Shown: piece after piece, positions 1 to 6,466 of the stretch
Layout: each line of letters begins with the position of its first letter
How positions within the stretch are numbered: position 1 is the stretch's first letter
NCBI GenBank assembly: GCA_036403035.1
Contig: DASWRT010000277.1
Coordinates: 1-18,129 of the forward strand
Source: DASWRT01 sp036403035
GTDB taxonomy: Bacteria; Pseudomonadota; Alphaproteobacteria; ATCC43930; CGMCC-115725
Length of the DNA: 18,129 bases
Direction of reading: 5' to 3'
Made by a program: the position numbers and the translations under genes
The notes under the pieces: generated by a model
What the model was told of the DNA's origin: nothing
The model's database searches: none
What the model saw: only the letters and a program-made list of their open reading frames with translations

Positions 1-1551
1 CCGCGCCTGCTCCAGCCCCAGCGTCTCGAACCAATCGCGCAGCCGCTCATGCGAGTACTCCGGGAATGGCAGGGCCCTGTCGCCCCGACGCATTCCAGCC
101 GCACTGCGGGCCAGCCAAATGCAAGCAAAATTCAAGCCGCGACGGCGCGCTTCGGGAAAGCGCTCGATATTGAGGAGCTGGAAATAGAGTTCGCGCACCG
201 GGACGGCGTCGTAATGCCGTTCGGCCGCTGCCGGAATCGCGGCCCCGGACGAGGGAGCGCAGGCGGAGCTTGCGGCGACATGGTCGAAGGCGCCGTTCCG
301 AACTGCCGTGTCGGATGACGAGACCGGTGATCTCCTCGTATCCTCAAGCGATGCGATCCAATCGCGAATCACCGAGATTTCAGCGTCCGAGAAAATCCGA
401 AACATCGGACCGCCGAACTGGATCAGTTGCGTCAGCAAACGGCTTTTGTCCGGTCGACCGGGGGCGACCCAGGCCGTTCGTGCCAACGCGTGGACGAAGG
501 CCGCGGGGTCTTCGACGATAAGTTCGTCGAACGGCCGGCCGCCGATCTTCAGGCGACCGTGGTAGCCGACGGCGAACTTTGCTTTCCGCCGGACGAGCCG
601 AACCATTTGCTGGAAGGGAGACAACTCGGCGCCGGCGATCCGGTCGAGGACGCTGTCCGTCCACTCGTCCATCAGAGCCTTGGAGGTCAAGAAGCCTACG
701 GCAATACGCTCCATCATCGATGCCGCATCTTCGGAAGCAGCGTGCCCATCCGGTCCGATCTCTGCTTCGGTCACCGTCAGCCGAATGGCGGAATTCGCTG
801 TTTCCAGAAGCAACGGGATTTCGTTTTCCGAGCAGGCGGCAAAAATTTTCACGTTCGCGCCAAGTCTTGCGAGGAATGGCTTGAGGTCACGGACGATCCG
901 CGGGGTAGGAACGGACAGCTCATAGAGCATGGCCCCGAGTATCTCCGGACAACGTTGCCGGGGAAATAGGGAAAGGCTCAGCCTGTAGGCGGTGAGTTTC
1001 CATGCGGTGCTTAAGAAATCGGCGCTGCGGTCAAACCGGACTGAATTTATTGTGGGGAGAGCGATATCGAGGCTCTCCAGCATCTGCCGAAACAAGACGG
1101 CGTGATTGTTTTCGAAGACGCCGTTCCCGACGTGCCAGCTATGAATGCCGTGAGCGAGCGTCCGGACGGGCTCGTGGCAATTGGCTGCGTTCGAGAAATT
1201 CTGCAGAACACAGCCCGCCGACAACCCCTGCGGCGCCGACTGCAGAACGATATAGCGGGCCAGAGCGGGCGTAAGATCGACTCCGCTCAGGCCGTGCTCG
1301 CGTTCACCCGCAAGTGCAAGGAGCCGTCCGACAAATTCATCGGCGTCCGGCGAACTGTCCAGGACACGCATCCTGTCGCCATTGAATTGCGAAGCGCATT
1401 CGCGCTGGCACTGGTCTGCAAAGGTCGTAGCGAGCGAAATGCATTCGGAGAAACCATCTTCCATGGCGAATAATCTGGAGCAGAGCGACGCTGGCCGGAT
1501 CATGTCCGTGCGCTTGTCGAAGGGCGCTATTCTGCCGTCAGATTTACTCAT
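1..1551 (-). CDS. Iron-containing redox enzyme-like protein (heme-oxygenase-like fold), 3' end outside the window
   Basis: A stop-free frame of exactly 517 codons runs from ATG at 1551 off the left edge. Around residues 105-240 the pattern resembles large proteins annotated as iron-containing redox enzymes (heme-oxygenase-like diiron fold, Pfam Haem_oxygenas_2): GNGVFENNHAVLF at about 143-154, then a helix near 202-215 with LGAMLYELS. A middle segment (about 335-400; GGRPFDEL, FGGPMF) and a C-terminal segment (about 453-510; ELYFQLLNIERFPEARRR, LPFPEYSHERL) also recall long members of that group. The usual C-terminal HxxxDxxH-type metal ligands are not visible; the equivalent stretch (about 236-248) reads IFAACSENEIPLL. 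The enzyme may therefore be divergent, inactive, or of another family. No signal peptide is seen, so it is probably cytoplasmic. Codon use is less GC-biased than in the core genes, which suggests acquisition. The frame stays open upstream to a GTG at 1698, but the overlapping 52-codon ORF makes ATG 1551 the better start. Coding status is strong; family assignment is tentative. Confidence 0.6.
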   Translation of the reverse strand, partial: MSKSDGRIAPFDKRTDMIRPASLCSRLFAMEDGFSECISLATTFADQCQRECASQFNGDRMRVLDSSPDADEFVGRLLALAGEREHGLSGVDLTPALARYIVLQSAPQGLSAGCVLQNFSNAANCHEPVRTLAHGIHSWHVGNGVFENNHAVLFRQMLESLDIALPTINSVRFDRSADFLSTAWKLTAYRLSLSLFPRQRCPEILGAMLYELSVPTPRIVRDLKPFLARLGANVKIFAACSENEIPLLLETANSAIRLTVTEAEIGPDGHAASEDAASMMERIAVGFLTSKALMDEWTDSVLDRIAGAELSPFQQMVRLVRRKAKFAVGYHGRLKIGGRPFDELIVEDPAAFVHALARTAWVAPGRPDKSRLLTQLIQFGGPMFRIFSDAEISVIRDWIASLEDTRRSPVSSSDTAVRNGAFDHVAASSACAPSSGAAIPAAAERHYDAVPVRELYFQLLNIERFPEARRRGLNFACIWLARSAAGMRRGDRALPFPEYSHERLRDWFETLGLEQAR

Positions 1552-1702
1552 GGCGAGGTTTTCCTCGCCATCCGCGTTTCTTGCCGTATGAGCCTCCGAT
1601 CTCCAGCCCGCGTTCCGGCAAGCCGTCGTCAGGCGGCGCACTCGCTGCGGGGAGAAGCAGGTCTGATCGAACACGCTCGGTGTTCTTCTTACGGTCACTC
1701 AC
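1544..1702 (-). CDS. Small 52-aa peptide, possible precursor or partner of the adjacent redox enzyme
   Basis: This is a 52-residue ORF with a GTG start. A strong Shine-Dalgarno (AGGAGAG) places GGAG 7 nt before the GTG. The stop TAA lies inside the first codons of the downstream gene (ATGAGTAA, 8-nt overlap), the arrangement expected for translational coupling. The N-terminal half is charged and then hydrophobic (MSDRKKNTERVRSDLLLPAA), the middle is Pro/Asp/Glu-rich, and the C-terminus is Gly- and Arg/Lys-rich (GGSYGKKRGWRGKPRHE). There is no cysteine, transmembrane segment or signal peptide. I do not recognise a family. Leader-like and tail-like halves next to an oxidase-like gene fit a ribosomally made, modified peptide precursor, but a small regulator or a pure leader ORF is also possible. 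The same frame is open further upstream to a GTG at 1867, but that start has no Shine-Dalgarno. The competing frame (GTG 1698) would instead extend the large gene by 49 residues. Confidence 0.45.
   Translation of the reverse strand: MSDRKKNTERVRSDLLLPAASAPPDDGLPERGLEIGGSYGKKRGWRGKPRHE
1552..1569 (-). promoter_or_regulatory. Hairpin over the ribosome-binding site of the 1551 gene
   Basis: A perfect inverted repeat (ggcgagg, tttt, cctcgcc on the plus strand) ends one base before the ATG at 1551. Including the A of that ATG gives an eighth pair. On the minus-strand mRNA the GAGG Shine-Dalgarno-like tract is paired with the CCTC next to the start codon. Ribosomes finishing the 52-codon ORF would run through this stem and open it. 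The sequence is certain; the regulatory role is inferred. Confidence 0.5.
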
Positions 1703-1852
1703 GCCATCTCTCCTGCGTTCCAGGAGAAGTCGCACTCCAGGTCGTCGGACAGAAAAGGCTACACCTTTCAGATCGAAAGTGTCTACGGGGAATGGTAATG
1801 TCAGGGCGGAGTACGTCGCGTCGTGAAAAGGATGATTGCATGAATTTTGATT

Positions 1853-1858
1853 ATTATA
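1853..1858 (-). promoter_or_regulatory. Possible -10 element for the minus-strand small ORF and redox gene
   Basis: The minus strand reads TATAAT here, a perfect -10 hexamer in an AT-rich stretch about 150 bp upstream of the GTG at 1702. No convincing -35 lies 16-18 bp upstream. The hexamer is part of an ATTATAAT palindrome, so it also reads TATAAT on the plus strand. This is a weak call. Confidence 0.25.
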
Positions 1859-2043
1859 ATTTCTCACGTGGTTAGTTTTATTTACGGACGAGTTCTTGGC
1901 AAAAAAAGATGGAGCGCACGGCCGTCTACCTCAGAAAATCATCGGCTGCGTGAAATCCCTTTATCATAGAAAAGCGCATCGCGCGCAATATGCGTTGATC
2001 GGACGCTGGTAACGGGAGCGTAATGCGGCGAGCCGGGCGGATG

Positions 2044-2058
2044 AATGAAATTTTCATT
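2044..2058. repeat. 15-nt palindrome, operator-like
   Basis: The sequence AATGAAA T TTTCATT has perfect 7-bp arms around one central base, in the AT-rich intergenic stretch. It could be a repressor site, but no adjacent gene start makes this firm. Confidence 0.35.
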
Positions 2059-2277
2059 TTTGGTCTATTGGTAGTGGATTGTCTATTACATGCTGGGGGA
2101 ATATGAATACTGGGGGCTGCCAGGAAATCTGCCTCGCAAGAGTATAGAGTATTTTATAATTTAATGTATTTGGTTGGGCAATGCGCGCAGAGGAACGTTG
2201 TGCGTGCGTCGGGGCGTTTGGTGTCTTCGCCCGAAAATAGGAGCCGCTCTTCCTCTCCAAGCGCGGCCGCTCAGTCG

Positions 2278-2293
2278 CAGTTCTTACGAACTG
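2278..2293. repeat. 16-nt palindrome between dut and the left margin
   Basis: CAGTTC TTAC GAACTG forms a 6-bp stem with a 4-nt loop about 185 bp past the dut stop. No T-run follows on either strand, so it is not a typical terminator. Confidence 0.3.
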
Positions 2294-2477
2294 TGCTGCC
2301 TCATGAACGAATCCACCGACTTCCGGGCGTATCAGCGGTCAGGTGGCGATGCTGCGGCAAACGTCGCGCAGGCGGGCCCACCGCGCATGATTTCGGCCAT
2401 CGCCTTGGCGGCGCGCCGCCAACGGGGTGGTCTTGGGATGACGCACAGGCAGCCTTGAAGGCGGAGGGGGCTCGCCC

Positions 2478-2945
2478 CTACAGCACACCGGTCGACCCGA
2501 AACCGCCGCTACCCCGCTCGGTGTCTCCAAGGGCGCTGACCTCGACGAGCGGCAATTGCGGAGCAGGCGCGATGACCGCCTGTGCGATGCGATCGCCGCG
2601 GCTGATCGAGAAGGGGTCGCCCCCCAGGTTGATCAGGCATACCCCGACAGGGCCTCGATAGTCGGCGTCGACCGTGCCGGGGCTGTTCAGGATCGTGACG
2701 CCATGCTTCACGGCAAGGCCCGAGCGAGGGCGGATCTGCATTTCGTAGCCGTGGGGCAGGCCGACGGCAAATCCCGTCGGGATCAGCATGCGCTGGCCCG
2801 GCGCCAGCACCGTCGGCGCCCCGGCCGGCACGGCGGCACGGAGATCGAACCCCGCCGCGCCACCCGTCGCATAGGTGGGGATCGGGAGATCGGGGTTCCC
2901 CGGCAAGCGGAGGAACCGGAGTTCCACCTTTGCGACCTCCTGCAT
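2478..2945 (-). CDS. dut: Deoxyuridine 5'-triphosphate nucleotidohydrolase (dUTPase)
   Basis: The enzyme hydrolyses dUTP to dUMP and pyrophosphate. This keeps uracil out of DNA and supplies dUMP for thymidylate synthesis. The 155-residue protein has the length of trimeric dUTPases and shows all five motifs in order: GAAGFDLRAA, RPRSGLAVKHG, GTVDADYRGPVGV (catalytic Asp), GDRIAQAVI, and a C-terminal RGSGGFGSTG arm. The frame is open upstream to 3203, inside coaBC. ATG 2945 is chosen because GGGAGAG lies 10 nt before it and the protein then begins at the usual place (MQEVAKVELRF). An alternative ATG at 2975 has no Shine-Dalgarno. It lies 88 bp downstream of the coaBC stop on the same strand and is probably the last gene of the ubiE-ubiB-DUF29-coaBC-dut run. 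Confidence 0.96.
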   Translation of the reverse strand: MQEVAKVELRFLRLPGNPDLPIPTYATGGAAGFDLRAAVPAGAPTVLAPGQRMLIPTGFAVGLPHGYEMQIRPRSGLAVKHGVTILNSPGTVDADYRGPVGVCLINLGGDPFSISRGDRIAQAVIAPAPQLPLVEVSALGDTERGSGGFGSTGVL

Positions 2946-2965
2946 ATCGGCCGCTCTCCCTTTAT

Positions 2966-2975
2966 ATGACGTCAT
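2966..2975. promoter_or_regulatory. 10-bp palindrome upstream of dut
   Basis: ATGACGTCAT is a perfect 10-bp palindrome about 20 bp before the dut start, in the coaBC-dut gap. It could be an operator or chance; no regulator is identified. Confidence 0.2.
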
Positions 2976-3033
2976 GCGGGGTCGGGGTTCGACCGGCCCT
3001 GGGACGAATGAAGCCGGCGGACATCGGCGGGGA

Positions 3034-4308
3034 TCATTGCGGTTTGCGTTCCATCGGAGCGAAATGCGCGGCGATCCGTGCGGCAAGACGGTCGGCGACC
3101 TCGGCCTTCGAGAGGGTCGGCCAGTCTTCGACGGCGCCGTCGCCGGTGACGAGATGCACGGTATTCGCATCGCCGCCGAACGTCCCTGTAGCCGGGGCGA
3201 CATCGTTGGCGGCGATCCAGTCGCAGCCCTTGCGCAGCCGCTTCGCCTGTGCGTTCGGAACGACGTTTTCGGTCTCGGCGGCGAACCCGACGACGAGCGG
3301 CGGCCGGCGCGTGCCGGTTGCAGCGCTCAGCGTCGCCAGGATGTCCGGGTTCTCGACCAGCCGCAGCATCGGCGGGCCGCCGCCGCCTTTCTCCTTCTTC
3401 AGCTTCTGCGGCGCCTCGTCGGCGACGCGCCAGTCGGCCACGGCCGCGGCGCAGACCGCGATGTCGGCCGGCAGCGCTACCTCGCAGGCGGCCAGCATCT
3501 CCCGCGCGGTGGTGACGCGGACCACCGCGACGCCGCCGCCCGCCGGGTCGGGCTCGCGGGTCGGGCCGGAGACCAGCACCACGTCAGCGCCAAGCCGTGC
3601 CAGCGCGGCGGCGATCGCGTGGCCCTGCTTGCCCGAGGAGCGGTTCGCGATATAGCGCACCGGGTCGATCGGTTCGTGCGTCGGCCCGCTGGTGACGATC
3701 GCGCGCCGTCCGGCCAGCGGCGGCGGCGGTCCCGCTTCCGCGCCTCCGGCGCTGCCGAGAAGCAGCCTCTCGATCGCGGCGACGATCTCCAGCGGTTCCG
3801 CCATGCGGCCCATGCCGGTCTCGCCCTCGGCCAGCTCGCCGGCATTCGGACCGACGCGGTGCACGCCGCGCGCGGCGAGCTTTTCCAGGTTTTCGCGCGT
3901 CGCCGCGTTCCGCCACATACGCACGTTCATCGCCGGCGCGACGAGGATCGGCCGGTCGGTCGCGAGCAGCGCCGTCGCCGCGAGGTCGTCGGCGAGCCCC
4001 GCGGTCATGCGCGCCAGCAGGTCGGCGCTTGCCGGCGCGACGACGACGAGGTCGGCCTCCTGCGCCAGCCGCAGATGACCCATTTCGCTCTCGTCGGTCA
4101 GCGACCAGAGGTCGGTGTAGACCCGCTCGTGCGCGAGCGCCGACGCCGCGAGGGGCGTCACGAACTGCTGCGCCGCCGCAGTCATGATGCAGCGCACGGC
4201 TGCGCCGCGTTCACGCAGCCGGCGGATCAGGTCGAGGCTCTTGTACGCCGCGATCCCGCCGGAGATCACGAGCAGGATGCGGCGGCCGGCAAGCGTGGGC
4301 GGCGTCAT
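3034..4308 (-). CDS. coaBC: Bifunctional phosphopantothenoylcysteine decarboxylase / phosphopantothenate-cysteine ligase
   Basis: This cytoplasmic flavoprotein performs two consecutive steps of coenzyme A synthesis. The CoaB half joins 4'-phosphopantothenate to cysteine, and the CoaC half decarboxylates the product. The 424-residue protein has an N-terminal CoaC domain with the flavin-binding start (LLVISGGIAAYKSLDLIRRL) and the substrate motif APAMNVRMW. The C-terminal CoaB domain follows, with VTSGPTHEPIDPVRYIANRS, SSGKQGHAIA and the KLKK nucleotide motif. The position usually holding the CoaC active-site cysteine in enterobacterial enzymes (ACG before PGRM) reads LAEGETGMGRM here. ATG 4308 is chosen over ATG 4335 because it forms an ATGA overlap with the stop of the DUF29 gene and places GRRILLVISGG at the usual distance. 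It sits in the minus-strand run between the DUF29 gene and dut. Confidence 0.95.
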   Translation of the reverse strand: MTPPTLAGRRILLVISGGIAAYKSLDLIRRLRERGAAVRCIMTAAAQQFVTPLAASALAHERVYTDLWSLTDESEMGHLRLAQEADLVVVAPASADLLARMTAGLADDLAATALLATDRPILVAPAMNVRMWRNAATRENLEKLAARGVHRVGPNAGELAEGETGMGRMAEPLEIVAAIERLLLGSAGGAEAGPPPPLAGRRAIVTSGPTHEPIDPVRYIANRSSGKQGHAIAAALARLGADVVLVSGPTREPDPAGGGVAVVRVTTAREMLAACEVALPADIAVCAAAVADWRVADEAPQKLKKEKGGGGPPMLRLVENPDILATLSAATGTRRPPLVVGFAAETENVVPNAQAKRLRKGCDWIAANDVAPATGTFGGDANTVHLVTGDGAVEDWPTLSKAEVADRLAARIAAHFAPMERKPQ

Positions 4309-4784
4309 GAGAGTCCGTGCCGGTTCGCTGGCCACCAGTCCTCGTCGAGTATCTGGTCGAGCGTGTAGGGCGCGGCGACGGGCAACGCGGACGGATCCAG
4401 GCTATCCTCGCGAAGGCCACGCTCGGCGAGTCTCCGGCCATCCCGGTAGCAGTCTGCAAGCGCCGCGTCGAGGCGGCGGCGAAGGCTCGGACTGTCCTGC
4501 GTGATGTCGCGACTCTCGGCGCGATGCAGGATCACGGTTCTTTCCCATCCGCTCCGCGGATCGCGTGCCGGCGAATGCTCCAGCTTGAGCAGATGTTCGA
4601 TGATCCGGATCACATGGCTCCTCAATGATCGAAAGTCGCTTCGGCCCAAGCTCTCGATCTCCTCGGCAAGGTTCTCCCAGTCCAGCGGAGCATTGGTGCG
4701 GGCGGCGCCGGCTTCGCGCAGCGCCGCGGCCTGCTCCTGAGTCCAGAGATAGAAATCGTCGTCGTAGGCGGCTTTCGCGGGCAT
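4305..4784 (-). CDS. DUF29 domain-containing protein
   Basis: The 159-residue protein matches the DUF29 pattern across its length: DDDFYLWTQEQAAALR near the N-terminus, DWENLAEEIESLGRSD at about 35-50, LRSHVIRIIEHLLKLEHSP, a long charged helix region with SLRRRLDAALADCYRDGRR, and a C-terminal YTLDQILDEDWWP. No enzyme activity is established for the family. It is soluble, with no signal peptide or membrane span. ATG 4784 is preceded by GAGAGGTG at Shine-Dalgarno distance. It starts 71 bp after the ubiB stop, and its TGA overlaps the coaBC ATG (ATGA), so its translation is probably coupled to coaBC. DUF29 genes are often in multi-copy or mobile settings, so its place inside a housekeeping operon is unusual. 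Confidence 0.88.
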   Translation of the reverse strand: MPAKAAYDDDFYLWTQEQAAALREAGAARTNAPLDWENLAEEIESLGRSDFRSLRSHVIRIIEHLLKLEHSPARDPRSGWERTVILHRAESRDITQDSPSLRRRLDAALADCYRDGRRLAERGLREDSLDPSALPVAAPYTLDQILDEDWWPANRHGLS

Positions 4785-4855
4785 CGGTCACCTCTCGCCT
4801 GAGAATAGCGCCGCATGTCGGGCGGTGCGAGGCCGCCGCCTCCCGTGAGAGGCTC

Positions 4856-6466
4856 TCACCAAAGCGCGATTGCGATCGCGGCCAGCGCCAACGCGCCGAT
4901 CCAGAGCGGCAGCGCGAACGCAAAGCGAACCTGCCGCCGTGCGGCGGCGATCGCGTCGACCGTCTCGGCATGCAGCCGCACTCCGCCGCCGTTCGACAGG
5001 TCGTCCGCCAGCCTGGAGAGATCACCGATGAGCGTCGGCAGCCGCTCCAGCAGCGCGGTCGTCGCCTGCGCCGTCTCGACGAGGCGGGCCTCCGGCCCGC
5101 GGTTGGCGCGCATCCACTCCTCGATCAGCGGCTGCGCCAGCGTCCACATGTTGACGGTCGGGTCGAGCCGCCGCCCGATGCCCTCGACGACGACCATCGT
5201 CTTCTGCAGCAGCAGGAGCTGCGGCTGCGTCTCCATCTCGAACTGCTCGGTGACCTGGAAGAGTTGCGCGAGCAGGCGCGCGACCGAGATCTCGTGCAGC
5301 GGTCGGCCAAAGATCGGCTCGCCGATCGAGCGGCAGGCCTGGGTGAAGGCGTCGACCGAGTGCCGGGCCGGGACGTAGCCTGCGGCGAAATGCACTTCGG
5401 CGACGCGGCGGTAGTCGCCTGACAGAAAGCCCACCAGCATGTCGGCGAGGAACGTGCGGGTACGGCGGTCGAGCCGCCCCATGATGCCGAAGTCGACGGC
5501 GACGATCCCGCCGCCCGCCTCGATGAACAGGTTGCCGGGGTGCATGTCGGCATGGAAGAAGCCGTCGCGGAAGACTTGGTTGAAGAAGGTCCGCGCCGCC
5601 TTGGCGAGGATCTCGTCCATGTCGTGGCCGGCGGCGATCAGCGCCTCGCGGTCGTCGACGCGAATGCCGGCGACCCGCTCCAGCGTCAGGACGCTCCGGC
5701 TCGTCCGTGTCCAGTCGACGCGCGGCACCCGGAAGTCCGTGTCGGCCGCGAAGTTCTCGCCCAGCTCGGACGCGGCGGCGGCCTCGAACCGCAGGTCCAT
5801 CTCGAAGCGCACGGTGTCGGCCAGCGTCCGCACGACCTCGACCGGGCGCAGCCGGCGCAGTCCGGGCTGAACACGCTCGGCCAGATCGGCGAGCCAGAGG
5901 AACAGGTCGAGGTCGCGCGCGAAGGCGCCGACGATGCCCGGCCGCAGGATCTTGACCGCGACCGGCTCGCCCTCCGCGGTGATCGCGAAATGCACCTGGG
6001 CGATCGAGGCGGCGGCGACCGGCTTGTCATCGAACGAGGTGAACAGGTCGTCGAGCGGCCGACCGAATTCGCTCTCGACGATGGCGCGCGCCTCGTCGCC
6101 GGGGAAAGGCGGCAGCCGGTCCTGAAGCTGCGAGAGGTCGGCGGCGACTTCTTCGCCGAGCAGGTCGGCGCGAGTCGCGAGGGTCTGGCCCAGCTTCACG
6201 AAGCTCGGCCCGAGCGCCTTCAGCGCGAGGGCGAGCCGCTCGCCGGGACGCCGCCCCATCGAGTCGACATCGGACCGGCCGAGCCGGCGGAGCGCACGGA
6301 CCGGGCCGGGCGCGATCAGGCCGTCGAGCCAGAACAGCGCGTCGTGGCGCGCCAGCGTCCACGCGATCTGGATGAGCCGCGCGAGGTTGCGCGTGGCGCG
6401 CAGCGCGTCGAATCGGCGACGGTAGCGCTGCCGGCCGCCGCCATAGTGGTCGCCGGCCGGAGTCAA
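4856..6466 (-). CDS. ubiB: UbiB, ABC1/ADCK-family ATPase for ubiquinone synthesis
   Basis: This atypical kinase-like membrane ATPase is required for aerobic ubiquinone biosynthesis and is thought to act as an accessory factor for lipid intermediates. Family signatures appear in order: KxGQ motif FVKLGQTLATRADLL, Ala-rich loop VAAASIAQVHFA, nucleotide-binding lysine in EPVAVKIL, FHADMHPGNLF, and the metal site VAVDFGIMGRLDRRTR. The C-terminus is a membrane anchor (about 24 hydrophobic residues ending in IALW). No ATG lies near the family's N-terminus. TTG 6466 is chosen because it overlaps the ubiE stop as TTGA and gives 536 residues, a normal UbiB length, just before the conserved LIQIAWTLARHDALFWL. 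Longer upstream starts would lie inside ubiE. It is translationally coupled to ubiE. Confidence 0.95.
   Translation of the reverse strand: MTPAGDHYGGGRQRYRRRFDALRATRNLARLIQIAWTLARHDALFWLDGLIAPGPVRALRRLGRSDVDSMGRRPGERLALALKALGPSFVKLGQTLATRADLLGEEVAADLSQLQDRLPPFPGDEARAIVESEFGRPLDDLFTSFDDKPVAAASIAQVHFAITAEGEPVAVKILRPGIVGAFARDLDLFLWLADLAERVQPGLRRLRPVEVVRTLADTVRFEMDLRFEAAAASELGENFAADTDFRVPRVDWTRTSRSVLTLERVAGIRVDDREALIAAGHDMDEILAKAARTFFNQVFRDGFFHADMHPGNLFIEAGGGIVAVDFGIMGRLDRRTRTFLADMLVGFLSGDYRRVAEVHFAAGYVPARHSVDAFTQACRSIGEPIFGRPLHEISVARLLAQLFQVTEQFEMETQPQLLLLQKTMVVVEGIGRRLDPTVNMWTLAQPLIEEWMRANRGPEARLVETAQATTALLERLPTLIGDLSRLADDLSNGGGVRLHAETVDAIAAARRQVRFAFALPLWIGALALAAIAIALW

Larger units (their letters stand above)
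1703..2477. other. Gene-poor AT-rich intergenic stretch
   Basis: About 775 bp separate the small ORF from the end of dut. The part from about 1830 to 2170 is markedly AT-rich compared with the rest of the window and holds two TATAAT hexamers (1853-1858, 2155-2160) and a 15-nt palindrome (2044-2058). The part from about 2300 to 2477 returns to core-like GC. The only ORFs are short and lack a Shine-Dalgarno. I see no tRNA, recognisable sRNA or CRISPR array. The compositional shift marks a boundary between the core block and the accessory left margin. Confidence 0.6.

Noticed and set aside
427..969. A 180-codon plus-strand frame
   Set aside because: It is antisense to the 517-codon minus-strand gene, whose frame is open throughout and more protein-like.
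1695..1841. A 48-codon minus-strand frame whose stop overlaps the small ORF start
   Set aside because: It has no Shine-Dalgarno and an Arg/Ser-rich composition without motifs. A near-leaderless peptide cannot be excluded, but support is thin.
1544..1867. A 107-codon version of the small minus-strand ORF starting at GTG 1867
   Set aside because: That start has no Shine-Dalgarno and lies upstream of the only -10 hexamer. The internal GTG at 1702 has a strong ribosome site.
1926..2057. A 43-codon minus-strand frame (starts MKISFIRPARR)
   Set aside because: There is no ribosome site or promoter with good spacing, and the start lies inside the 15-nt palindrome.
2303..2458. A 51-codon plus-strand frame after the dut stop
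   Set aside because: It has no Shine-Dalgarno and no recognisable motif, and it is convergent with dut in GC-rich DNA where such frames are common.
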